DNA of 9,755 nt from Dehalococcoidia bacterium (GTDB lineage: Bacteria > Chloroflexota > Dehalococcoidia > GIF9 > UBA5629), in assembly GCA_016927965.1 (NCBI GenBank), contig JAFGLP010000184.1:1-9755 (forward strand). Direction: 5' to 3'. The translations under genes were made by a program, and so were the position numbers. Numbering within the stretch: position 1 is the first letter of the stretch; each line of letters opens with the position of its first letter. The notes under the pieces were generated by a model. It was not told the origin of the DNA, searched no databases, and saw only the letters and a program-made list of their open reading frames with translations. Positions 1 to 5,727 of the stretch are shown here, piece after piece.

Positions 1-36
1 ACCTTTTAATTTAAGATAATACCGGCGGATTTCCAT
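1..36 (-). CDS. possible 5' end of an unidentified minus-strand gene (partial)
   Basis: An ATG on the minus strand at 36-34 opens a frame that stays open to the window edge and reads MEIRRYYLKLKG. Twelve residues are too few to name a family, and no function is proposed. Support comes from a good extended -10 motif upstream on the same strand (75-83) and from the absence of any plus-strand frame through this stretch, since all three plus frames hit stops within the first 18 bases. The ribosome site is weak: AAAGG lies only two bases from the ATG. If real, the gene follows the kinase-like gene on the same strand but has its own promoter. It could instead be a chance open frame. Confidence 0.35.
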   Translation of the reverse strand, partial: MEIRRYYLKLKG

Positions 37-50
37 GGCCTTTGCCGGTA
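20..50. repeat. 7-bp perfect inverted repeat spanning a possible start codon
   Basis: TACCGGC at 20-26 is matched exactly by GCCGGTA at 44-50 with 17 bases between. The putative minus-strand ATG (36-34) lies in the middle. It could be an operator or an RNA hairpin that hides the start codon. With arms of only seven bases it could also be chance. Confidence 0.3.
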
Positions 51-67
51 CCGTGTCCGGTCAGGCC

Positions 68-83
68 AGCAATTAGTATAGCA
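68..83 (-). promoter_or_regulatory. extended -10 promoter, minus strand
   Basis: Read on the minus strand, 83-75 gives TGCTATACT, an extended -10 (TG-n-TATACT, five of six matches to TATAAT). The -35 region at the expected distance is poor (CTTACG), which is usual for extended -10 promoters. Transcription would start near 68 and leave a leader of about 32 bases before the ATG at 36. It lies just beyond the stop of the kinase-like gene, so it would give the left-edge gene independent expression. Confidence 0.4.
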
Positions 84-120
84 TATCAAATATTAACGTA
101 AGGGGGAAAAGCAGAGTATA

Positions 121-690
121 TCATGCGGCAAGCAGTTTTTTTGTTTTGACCAGGTTATTCACCTGGCGGTGCAGCTCCTCGATCGTGCCGTCGTTTTTTA
201 AAGAGTGCTGTGACATGGCCAGCGTCTTGCTGATATGGAAGACCTCTTCTTCGCTGCGGTCCTGCACCAGAAACTCGTCAAAGTCTGAAGGGTCGCGCTC
301 TTCATGCCTTTTAGCTATGCGCTGAAAGCGTACTTTTGTATCAGCAATATCTACCCTCAGCAGGATAAAGGCAGTGCCGAACAGTTCCCTGAGTATCTCC
401 ACATCGGCCGGGGCGCGTATGCCGCTGATGCCGGCTACCTTCCAATCCTTTTTTAAGATATCCTCCGCTGCCATTTTGACAAAACAACCTTTTCCCATCT
501 TTATGAAACAGCGTTCCGAGATAATCTCCAGGTTTTCCCGTGTCAGAGCCAGCCCTTCTTTTAGCGCAATAGCACGCACCATGTCTCCGGTTGAAAGGTA
601 AGGAATGCCGTATTTCGAGCGGAGGTACTTAAGCACCTCATCCTTACCGGAACCAATCCTGCCTACAACTCCAATGATCTTGATGGCCAT
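121..690 (-). CDS. P-loop nucleoside/dephospho-CoA kinase-like protein (UPF0200-type)
   Basis: A cytosolic P-loop kinase of 189 aa. The nucleotide-binding loop is at residues 10-17 (GRIGSGKD), with Asp in place of the usual Ser/Thr after the Lys. The segment STGDMVR (33-39) matches the substrate-side region of NMP-kinase folds. ISGIRAPADVEIL (88-100) and the later R-x3-R, DFDEFLVQDRSEEE and NDGTIEELH stretches match my recollection of the archaeal UPF0200 family, which is related to dephospho-CoA kinases. The substrate is not shown by the sequence; dephospho-CoA and deoxynucleotide kinases are both possible relatives. The length suits a complete protein. The ATG at 690-688 puts the P-loop at the expected place. 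No Shine-Dalgarno precedes it, and a promoter lies almost on top of the start. It is divergent from the MaoC pair. Confidence 0.75.
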   Translation of the reverse strand: MAIKIIGVVGRIGSGKDEVLKYLRSKYGIPYLSTGDMVRAIALKEGLALTRENLEIISERCFIKMGKGCFVKMAAEDILKKDWKVAGISGIRAPADVEILRELFGTAFILLRVDIADTKVRFQRIAKRHEERDPSDFDEFLVQDRSEEEVFHISKTLAMSQHSLKNDGTIEELHRQVNNLVKTKKLLAA

Positions 691-701
691 TTGTGGCTAA
701 T

Positions 702-730
702 ATTAACATTACTATCGGCATCTTAGTCAA
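702..730 (-). promoter_or_regulatory. sigma-70-type promoter for the kinase-like gene
   Basis: On the minus strand, TTGACT (730-725, five of six) is followed after 17 bases by GTTAAT (707-702, four of six). Transcription would begin near 695, only about five bases before the ATG at 690. No purine-rich ribosome site lies in between, so the message would be essentially leaderless. Confidence 0.45.
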
Positions 731-765
731 CTGTAACGGGGCTGTTAGAGGAAAAGGATCGGACC

Positions 766-870
766 ATGGAGGGTAGCAGGTCTGGAGTGGTAAACAGTCT
801 GACTATATGGTTTATTAGGGAATCATCATCTGCTCGAAATTATGATCGTGCAGGCATGGTAAACGGCTGA
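766..870 (+). CDS. doubtful small ORF, 34 aa, unknown
   Basis: An ATG at 766 with a purine-rich stretch seven bases upstream (AAAAGGA, 752-758) opens a frame of 34 codons ending in TGA at 868-870. The product is serine-rich, with a short hydrophobic patch (LTIWFI, residues 12-17) and no motif I recognise. It lies upstream of the promoter assigned to the MaoC pair and has no convincing promoter of its own. It may be a chance ORF in a regulatory region; conservation would decide. Confidence 0.15.
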   Translation: MEGSRSGVVNSLTIWFIRESSSARNYDRAGMVNG

Positions 871-878
871 AAGCTGAA

Positions 879-907
879 TTGACAACACTGCGGTTAAGTG
901 ATAAAAA
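879..907 (+). promoter_or_regulatory. sigma-70-type promoter for the MaoC pair
   Basis: A perfect -35 TTGACA (879-884) is followed after 17 bases by TAAAAA (902-907, four of six matches to TATAAT). Transcription would start near 914 and leave a leader of about 78 bases before the ATG at 992. This is the best -35 match found by eye in the window. Confidence 0.55.
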
Positions 908-991
908 ATTGAGGCCACGGGACTATCGCTTGGTGAAAAATTGCAGGTCAGTATCCGCGGCTATTTACGTAATGGAGGAAATAAGATAGAT

Positions 992-1471
992 ATGCCGGAA
1001 CAGTCGTTGATTTCAGACCAGATGAGAGCATACATAGGAAAAGACATAGACTGGGGACAACCGTTTCTGGTAGAGAAAGGGGCCATCAGGAACTTTGCTG
1101 AAGCAATAAACGACCCTAACCCCCTTTTCACCGATGAAAAATATGCTAAAAGCAAAGGGCACAGCAGCGTCATAGCGCCGCCGATCTTTCCAACACATAA
1201 TCTGCCTCTGGGTGCTCCCCTGAAAGTGCTCAAGTTCCCTTTTACTGTAGCTACTGGCGTGCACGGCGGAGACGAGTGGGAGCTGCTCCAGGACGTTCAT
1301 GCGGGGGACACGCTGATTCCCAAGGGCAAGATCATCAGTCTGGTTGAGAAAGCCGGGAAAAAGGGCAGTATGCTTATTGTGACTTCTGAAGTAACTTTCA
1401 CCAACCAGCGCGGCGAAATTGCGGCTATATACAGGCCGTCGGAAATATTCATAGCGGCGCCGGCGAAGTAA
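992..1471 (+). CDS. MaoC-like dehydratase, N-terminal-type (FAS1-like) subunit
   Basis: A 159-residue hot-dog-fold protein resembling the MaoC_dehydrat_N/FAS1-like dehydratase domain. Visible marks are FAEAINDPNPLFTDEKYA (35-52), the proline-rich APPIFPT (62-68), and GGDEWELLQDVHAGDTL (92-108), the typical central motif of this family. In split hydratases of the mycobacterial HadAB type, such a subunit pairs with a catalytic MaoC subunit and mainly helps hold the acyl chain. The next gene is exactly such a partner, 17 bases downstream. The start is set at ATG 992, preceded by GGAGGAA (974-980, 11-base gap), rather than an in-frame TTG at 941 that would add 17 unconserved residues. The expected role is reversible hydration/dehydration of an enoyl/3-hydroxyacyl-CoA; the substrate is unknown. 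Confidence 0.82.
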   Translation: MPEQSLISDQMRAYIGKDIDWGQPFLVEKGAIRNFAEAINDPNPLFTDEKYAKSKGHSSVIAPPIFPTHNLPLGAPLKVLKFPFTVATGVHGGDEWELLQDVHAGDTLIPKGKIISLVEKAGKKGSMLIVTSEVTFTNQRGEIAAIYRPSEIFIAAPAK

Positions 1472-1488
1472 AGGAGATAGATAATAAA

Positions 1489-1923
1489 ATGAAAGAAGCA
1501 GTATATTATGAAGATATTGAGCCCGGGCAGGACATCCCGCACCAGGTAAGGGAAAAGTTTACTACTCAAAGCCTGGTGAAATGGGCGGCGGCAGCCAGGG
1601 ATTTTTACGAGATACATTATGATAAGGATTTTGCACGTGCTGCAGGCATGCCGGACGTTATTGCACATGGCCCCAATAAGCTGGCGTTGCTGGAACGCAT
1701 GCTGATGGAATGGATGGGAGAGCAGGGACGGCTGCACAAAGTCACGGTTTCCCATAAAGCCAGTAATTTCCCGGGCGAGACGCTGGTATGCAAGGGCAAA
1801 ATCGCTAAAAAATATGTAAAAGACGGGAAAAATTTCGTTGAGTGCGAGATCTGGGCGGAGAACCAGAACGGGCTGGTCTGCGTACCGGGCACTGCCATAG
1901 TATCTCTGCCTTCCAGAAAATAA
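1489..1923 (+). CDS. MaoC-like (R)-specific enoyl-CoA hydratase, catalytic subunit
   Basis: A 144-residue single hot-dog domain carrying the hydratase signature at residues 38-61. Asp38 and His43 fall in DFYEIH and are followed by AAGMPDVIAHG, matching the catalytic Asp/His pair and the closing xAHG of (R)-hydratases. It likely forms a heterodimer with the preceding subunit and adds water to 2-enoyl-CoA or removes it from (R)-3-hydroxyacyl-CoA. The ribosome site AAGGAG (1471-1476) starts on the last base of the upstream stop, 12 bases from the ATG, so the two are co-translated neighbours. The operon ends in a terminator just downstream. No thiolase, acyl-CoA dehydrogenase or other beta-oxidation gene adjoins it, so the pathway cannot be fixed from context. 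Confidence 0.85.
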   Translation: MKEAVYYEDIEPGQDIPHQVREKFTTQSLVKWAAAARDFYEIHYDKDFARAAGMPDVIAHGPNKLALLERMLMEWMGEQGRLHKVTVSHKASNFPGETLVCKGKIAKKYVKDGKNFVECEIWAENQNGLVCVPGTAIVSLPSRK

Positions 1924-1948
1924 AGGGTTTCACAATTTCAGCCAAATG

Positions 1949-1979
1949 CCCCTCTCCACCCGGAGAGGGGTTTCTTTTT
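1949..1979 (+). terminator. Rho-independent terminator after the MaoC pair
   Basis: A perfect 9-bp GC-rich stem (CCCCTCTCC at 1949-1957, GGAGAGGGG at 1962-1970) closes a 4-base loop and is followed at once by TTTCTTTTT. It begins 25 bases after the stop of the catalytic MaoC subunit and separates that operon from the methyltransferase gene. A second, weaker hairpin (AAAGG...CCTTT, around 1983-1999) follows. Confidence 0.88.
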
Positions 1980-2078
1980 CTCAAAAGGGCTGCGCCTTTC
2001 TCTCATTCCGCTTCCGGTCGATCCTTTTGTGCAAATCCCAGCGCGTGATGTACTATTGTTACTTGAATCGAGCTGGAT

Positions 2079-2822
2079 ATGATCAAAACGGACTTTAAAA
2101 AGTGGGCCTGGTCCCAGGCTAATAAACACAGACTTCAACTGGATGCCCTTTACTATTATCATCGCATCATGCGAATCCTGGAAAACGAAATCTTCATTGT
2201 TAATGCAGTTGTAAGCTACAAAGACACGGCCATTGATGTTGGCGCTAATCTCGGAATATGGTCGTATCACCTGTCAAAATCCTTTGCCCGTGTAGAATCG
2301 TTTGAGCCGGTTTCAGAGTATTGTGACGTAATCAGGAACACCCGCCGCAAGAATATCAATGTTCATAACGAAGCCCTGTCCTCGTCTCGTGGCAGTATGG
2401 AATTGCGGGTCCCCGCGGGCGAAGGCGGACTGTTGCAGACTGTCGGGCAGGGAGGTGTTGAACGCCAATCCCAAAGCAGGGTAGTGCCGGTGAAAAGGCT
2501 GGATGATTACTCCGTAGGCAGGGTACGGTTCATAAGAATAGATGTGGGAGGGCATGAAACCGAAGTACTTAAAGGGGCCGAACGGACTATAAGCCACTTC
2601 AGCCCGGTGATGATAATAGGAATCGAGCAGAGGCACCTTGATTTTCCCATGGATGACGTATTCAAATTGTTTGAATCGTACGGGTATAACACCTATTTTC
2701 TCAGTGGAAGGAGGCTGCGCCCGTACGCTCAATTTTCCTACGAGATAGACCAGTTGCCGTACCTGGATAACTCGGCGTCCGTAGCATACGTTCGTAATTT
2801 CATTTGTCTGCCTAAAGGTTGA
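2079..2822 (+). CDS. FkbM-family SAM-dependent methyltransferase
   Basis: A 247-residue Rossmann-fold methyltransferase. SAM motif I is AIDVGANLGIWS (51-62) and the acidic loop is VESFEP (72-77). The post-core FkbM segment RIDVGGHETEVLKGAE (153-168) follows; family members usually read DVEG(A/H)E here, so Gly156 replaces the common Glu. FkbM enzymes O-methylate sugars, polyketides or other secondary products; the acceptor is not predictable. The gene stands alone after a strong terminator, with no glycosyltransferase or polysaccharide gene nearby. The ribosome site is weak (GAGCTGG, 2070-2076). A possible weak promoter is TTGTGC (2027-2032) with TACTAT (2051-2056). The base composition looks somewhat more AT-rich than the genes that follow, which fits the patchy spread of this family, but this was not computed. 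Confidence 0.83.
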   Translation: MIKTDFKKWAWSQANKHRLQLDALYYYHRIMRILENEIFIVNAVVSYKDTAIDVGANLGIWSYHLSKSFARVESFEPVSEYCDVIRNTRRKNINVHNEALSSSRGSMELRVPAGEGGLLQTVGQGGVERQSQSRVVPVKRLDDYSVGRVRFIRIDVGGHETEVLKGAERTISHFSPVMIIGIEQRHLDFPMDDVFKLFESYGYNTYFLSGRRLRPYAQFSYEIDQLPYLDNSASVAYVRNFICLPKG

Positions 2823-2870
2823 GACTGGCAAGTAAATGATTATTATATCGGGCATCATCTTTATTCCTGC

Positions 2871-2901
2871 TTGGAATTTTCATTTTAAAACGTTGTAGAA
2901 T
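2871..2901 (+). promoter_or_regulatory. possible promoter for the nitroreductase operon
   Basis: TTGGAA (2871-2876) and TAGAAT (2896-2901, five of six) are separated by 19 bases, a little longer than ideal. Transcription would start near 2908, giving a leader of about 20 bases that contains the strong ribosome site. Nothing better is visible between the methyltransferase stop and this gene. Confidence 0.35.
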
Positions 2902-2928
2902 GTGCTATCTACCGTGAAGGAGGCTTGC

Positions 2929-3594
2929 ATGGACGTAATTGAGGCTATTGTGACACGCAGGAGCATACGCGGTTTCAAGAAGGACCCTGTACCGAAGGAG
3001 ACCATCCATAAAATACTGGAAGCTGCCATACGCACGCCGTCAGGCATGAACACACAGCCCTGGGAGTTTCTGGTGGCCTGCGGTGCAGAGCTGGACAAGA
3101 TACGGCAGGAGTGCAGTAAGCTTTTCAACGAGGGCGCCTTTCCTACCAATGACATGCTGCGCCAGCCCTTCGAAGGGGTATACAGAAAGCGGCAGGTCGA
3201 TCTTGCCATCGAACTTTTCAAGCTGATGGGCATAGCCCGGGAGGATAAAGAGGCGCGCAAGAAGTGGATGATCCGCGGGTTCCGATTCTTTGACGCCCCC
3301 TGCCAGGTTATTATTTATGCCGACAAAGATCTGCATTACCACCTGGATATGCTGGGAGTGGGCGCCCTTTGCCAGAGCATCTGCCTGGCAGCCATGGAAT
3401 ACGGCCTCGGCACCTGCATTGCGGACCAGGGCATTATGTACGATCAGGTATGGCGGAAATACGGAAATCTCCCCGAATCCAAGCGGCTGATCGCAGGTAT
3501 CTCCATAGGCTATCCCGATCCTGATTTCCCCGCTAATAAACTGGTGAGCTCACGTGAGCCGGTAGATAGCATTACGACCTGGCTGGGCTATTGA
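2929..3594 (+). CDS. nitroreductase-family FMN oxidoreductase
   Basis: A 221-residue cytosolic flavoprotein. FMN-phosphate contacts are expected from TRRSIRGF (9-16). SGMNTQPWEF (38-47) is the family's second binding loop, and AMEYGLGTC (155-163) is the third. Such enzymes reduce nitro groups, quinones, enones or flavins using NAD(P)H as homodimers; the physiological substrate is unknown. A longer, charged helical stretch (about 64-118) between the second and third motifs is present in some larger subgroups and may form a lid. The start is ATG 2929, preceded by AAGGAGG (2917-2923) at a five-base gap, in preference to an in-frame GTG at 2902. The peptidase start follows 20 bases after the stop, so the two are probably co-transcribed. 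Confidence 0.88.
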   Translation: MDVIEAIVTRRSIRGFKKDPVPKETIHKILEAAIRTPSGMNTQPWEFLVACGAELDKIRQECSKLFNEGAFPTNDMLRQPFEGVYRKRQVDLAIELFKLMGIAREDKEARKKWMIRGFRFFDAPCQVIIYADKDLHYHLDMLGVGALCQSICLAAMEYGLGTCIADQGIMYDQVWRKYGNLPESKRLIAGISIGYPDPDFPANKLVSSREPVDSITTWLGY

Positions 3595-3614
3595 TAAAAG
3601 CCGGAGGCGAAGAG

Positions 3615-4865
3615 ATGGACAAGGCTTTAGAAGCTCCTGAGATAACTCTGGAGAACATCCGCGATACCTTTGCCTTTACCGACGAGGTGGTGGAGCAGTA
3701 CCCGGGCAGGGTGGCCGGCAGCGAGGCTGTACATAAGGCGGGAAGGCGGGTTAAAGAGGAGTTTGAAAAATGCTGTGACCCCGGTACCGTGAAAATCGAG
3801 GAGTTCGAAGTCCACCCTAAAAGCTTTCTCAAGTACATACCCGGCCTGGTGGTGATGTATTTCCTTTGCATGACACTGTTATATTTCGGGTGTGCCTGGA
3901 TAGCCTTTGCCGGCATGGCGCTGGCGCTGGGCGTTTTCGCCGCCCAGTTTGTCTTTTACCGGCACCTGCTGGACCCTCTTTTCCCCAGAGAGAAGGGATA
4001 TAACACTTACGGATTCATCGAGCCGGAGGGGGAGGTGAAGCAGCAGGTCATCGTCAGCGGGCACCACGACGCCGCTTATGCCTTCCAGATACTGGCGCAC
4101 ATGCCGAAGCTGTATTTTCCCCTCATGCTGGCGGGAGTAGGGCTGCTGGTGATCGGTACGCTGCTGGCGCTAACGGCTGCGGTGATGTCATTATTCGGGA
4201 TTCACCTGCCTCAGTGGGTGGCGCTGGTCTTCATAGTGCTGGGCGTCTTCGAGATTCCCTACCTGTTTTTTACTACCGGCGAGGTCGTTCCCGGGGCGGG
4301 CGACAATATGATCGCCGTGGCCATTGCCGCTGAGATCGGCAAGGTGTTCGGCGGGGCCAAAAAGGAAGGCAATAACCTTTTAAAGCACACCAGGCTGGGA
4401 GTGCTGTCGGTCGATGCCGAGGAGGCGGGGCTGCGCGGGGCACGGGCATATGTGAAAAGGCACAGGGCCGAGTTGCTAAAGACCAAAACTTACGTTTTTA
4501 ATATAGACACCCTCTACCATCTCGATAGTATCAGTTTCTTCGAAGCGGACCTCAACTCCACGGTAAAACTATCCTCCGAGATGGCCAATGAATGCGCGGA
4601 CATCGCCCGTACGCTCGGCTATCAGGCGGCGGTCTCACGCATGGGTCCGGGCGGAGGCAGCACCGATGCCGCCGCTTTCGGCGAGGCCGGGATCGAAGCC
4701 ACCAACCTGGCGGCCATGAGCTTCCAGGTCAAGGACTATGATAAGGGATGGGTGTACCATACGCCGCAGGACACCAGCAAGTATATTGAGCCGTCTGTGG
4801 TGGAAGCGGCCCTGAGGATTATCATCCAGTATATTTTGAAGAAAGATGCGGCAAAGGCCTTATAA
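3615..4865 (+). CDS. membrane-embedded M28-family zinc metallopeptidase
   Basis: A 416-residue protein combining an M28 (aminopeptidase-type) catalytic core with hydrophobic segments. The zinc set is complete by eye: His150/Asp152 in SGHHDA, bridging Asp230 in GAGDN, Glu269-Glu270 in VDAEEAG (general base plus ligand), Asp298 in NIDTL, and His382 in VYHTPQDT. GGGSTDAAAF (346-355) matches the conserved Asp stretch before the last ligand. There is no signal peptide. Hydrophobic segments lie at about 72-93 and 95-116, before the core, and at about 166-192 and 199-220, inside the core between the HxD and GDN motifs. The latter insertion is unusual. It would hydrolyse N-terminal residues of peptides at a membrane; the substrate is unknown. 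The start ATG 3615 has GGAGG (3603-3607) seven bases upstream, so an in-frame TTG at 3591 is not favoured. Confidence 0.83.
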   Translation: MDKALEAPEITLENIRDTFAFTDEVVEQYPGRVAGSEAVHKAGRRVKEEFEKCCDPGTVKIEEFEVHPKSFLKYIPGLVVMYFLCMTLLYFGCAWIAFAGMALALGVFAAQFVFYRHLLDPLFPREKGYNTYGFIEPEGEVKQQVIVSGHHDAAYAFQILAHMPKLYFPLMLAGVGLLVIGTLLALTAAVMSLFGIHLPQWVALVFIVLGVFEIPYLFFTTGEVVPGAGDNMIAVAIAAEIGKVFGGAKKEGNNLLKHTRLGVLSVDAEEAGLRGARAYVKRHRAELLKTKTYVFNIDTLYHLDSISFFEADLNSTVKLSSEMANECADIARTLGYQAAVSRMGPGGGSTDAAAFGEAGIEATNLAAMSFQVKDYDKGWVYHTPQDTSKYIEPSVVEAALRIIIQYILKKDAAKAL

Positions 4866-4866
4866 T
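4836..4866 (+). promoter_or_regulatory. possible promoter overlapping the peptidase stop, leaderless start of the HAD gene
   Basis: A perfect -10 TATAAT (4861-4866) overlaps the TAA of the peptidase gene. TTGAAG (4836-4841, four of six) lies 19 bases upstream of it. Transcription would begin at about 4873-4874, exactly at the GTG start of the phosphatase gene. The AT-rich stop region could produce this by chance. Confidence 0.4.
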
Positions 4867-4873
4867 ATATAGC

Positions 4874-5596
4874 GTGAGCAATTTGAATTCAGGATACCCG
4901 CGAGGGGTGCTTTTCGACCTCGACGATACCATACTTTCGATCAATGCCAGGGTGGAACAGGTCTGGCGCAAGGTCAGTGCGGACTTTGCTGCCAGGCATG
5001 ACGGCCTGCAGCTTGAGAATTTAATCGCTGCCCTTGCTGAAGTGAAGGACTGGTACTGGAGCGACCTGGAAAGGCACCAGCGGGGACGGCTTAACCTGGC
5101 ACTTGCCAGGAAAGAGATAATCGAGATGGCCCTGTCCCGGCTGGGCTTTGCAGATGTTGCAGCAGCGGGAGAGCTTTCACAGGCATACGGCGAGGAGCTG
5201 GAGAAGCATACGAAGCCTTTCCCGGGGGCTATTGAAACGTTAAAACATCTCCGCAGCAGGAAGATAACGCTGGCCTTGGTGACCAACGGGGCGGCGGAGG
5301 TGCAGAGGAAAAAAATCAACAGGTTCGATCTGGGGCCTCTCTTTGACTGCATCGTTATCGAGAGCGAGTTCGGCATGGGTAAGCCCGACCGACGCGTCTT
5401 CGAATACGCGCTGGAGCGGATCGGTGTCGGCACAGGGGAGGCCTGGATGATAGGGGATGACCTGGCGCGGGATGTGGCCGGCGCGCAGCAGATCGGTATC
5501 CACAGCGTTTGGGTGGACTGGCAGTGCAAGGGCCTGCCGGCAGCAGCCCCGGCCCGGCCCGACCGGATAATCTCCCGCATAGCTGAGCTGGTATGA
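4874..5596 (+). CDS. HAD-superfamily subfamily IA phosphatase
   Basis: A 240-residue cytosolic hydrolase with all four HAD motifs. Motif I is DLDDT (15-19; Asp15 nucleophile, Asp17 acid/base), motif II is VTNG (136-139), motif III is Lys170 in GMGKPD, and motif IV is IGDDLARD (193-200), binding Mg2+. The helical cap between residues about 20 and 110 marks subfamily IA (phosphoglycolate phosphatase, pyrimidine 5'-nucleotidase and relatives). The substrate is likely a small phosphorylated metabolite but cannot be chosen from sequence. The start is GTG 4874, eight bases after the peptidase stop, with no Shine-Dalgarno. Later in-frame options (TTG 4883, GTG 4907) would shorten the protein to just before motif I. 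It is either the last gene of the nitroreductase operon or is read from its own leaderless transcript. Confidence 0.85.
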   Translation: MSNLNSGYPRGVLFDLDDTILSINARVEQVWRKVSADFAARHDGLQLENLIAALAEVKDWYWSDLERHQRGRLNLALARKEIIEMALSRLGFADVAAAGELSQAYGEELEKHTKPFPGAIETLKHLRSRKITLALVTNGAAEVQRKKINRFDLGPLFDCIVIESEFGMGKPDRRVFEYALERIGVGTGEAWMIGDDLARDVAGAQQIGIHSVWVDWQCKGLPAAAPARPDRIISRIAELV

Positions 5597-5642
5597 CCGT
5601 CCAGATGGATTTAATGCCCCTGCCCTGAATATGATAATATAT

Positions 5643-5670
5643 ATGTCATAAGTCCATGTTTATGCATAAT
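5643..5670 (+). promoter_or_regulatory. possible typA promoter
   Basis: ATGTCA (5643-5648, four of six) is followed after 16 bases by CATAAT (5665-5670, five of six). This would start transcription near 5677 and leave a leader of about 50 bases. That leader contains a small hairpin (GCGGC at 5685-5689 with GCCGT at 5694-5698, one G-T pair). A second AT-rich -10-like site (GATAAT, 5633-5638) lacks a decent -35. Confidence 0.35.
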
Positions 5671-5727
5671 TTTGATTTCCGCACGCGGCTGAGGCCGTTA
5701 CACTCATAAACCATCCCGGGGGTTACT

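Larger units (their letters stand above)
691..991. other. divergent intergenic region of 301 bases
   Basis: This region separates the kinase-like gene (minus) from the MaoC pair (plus). It holds a promoter for each direction (702-730 minus, 879-907 plus) and a doubtful 34-codon ORF (766-870). It also has an imperfect direct repeat in which TGGTAAAC occurs at 788-795 and 857-864, each followed by a CTGA-containing tail. No terminator, RNA gene or mobile-element end is visible. Confidence 0.6.

Noticed and set aside
2313..2858. Minus-strand open frame (181 codons) opposite the methyltransferase
   Set aside because: SAM-binding motifs fix the plus-strand frame, and the opposite frame has no family signature or ribosome site.
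4822..5580. Long minus-strand open frame (252 codons) opposite the HAD phosphatase
   Set aside because: It is antisense to a gene with all HAD motifs, shows no recognisable family, and has a skewed Ser/Arg/Pro-rich composition typical of shadow frames.
2929..5596. Nitroreductase, M28 peptidase and HAD phosphatase as a peptide-modification or natural-product system
   Set aside because: No precursor peptide, radical-SAM, YcaO or exporter gene is present, and the three enzymes are common housekeeping-type families; co-location alone is not enough.
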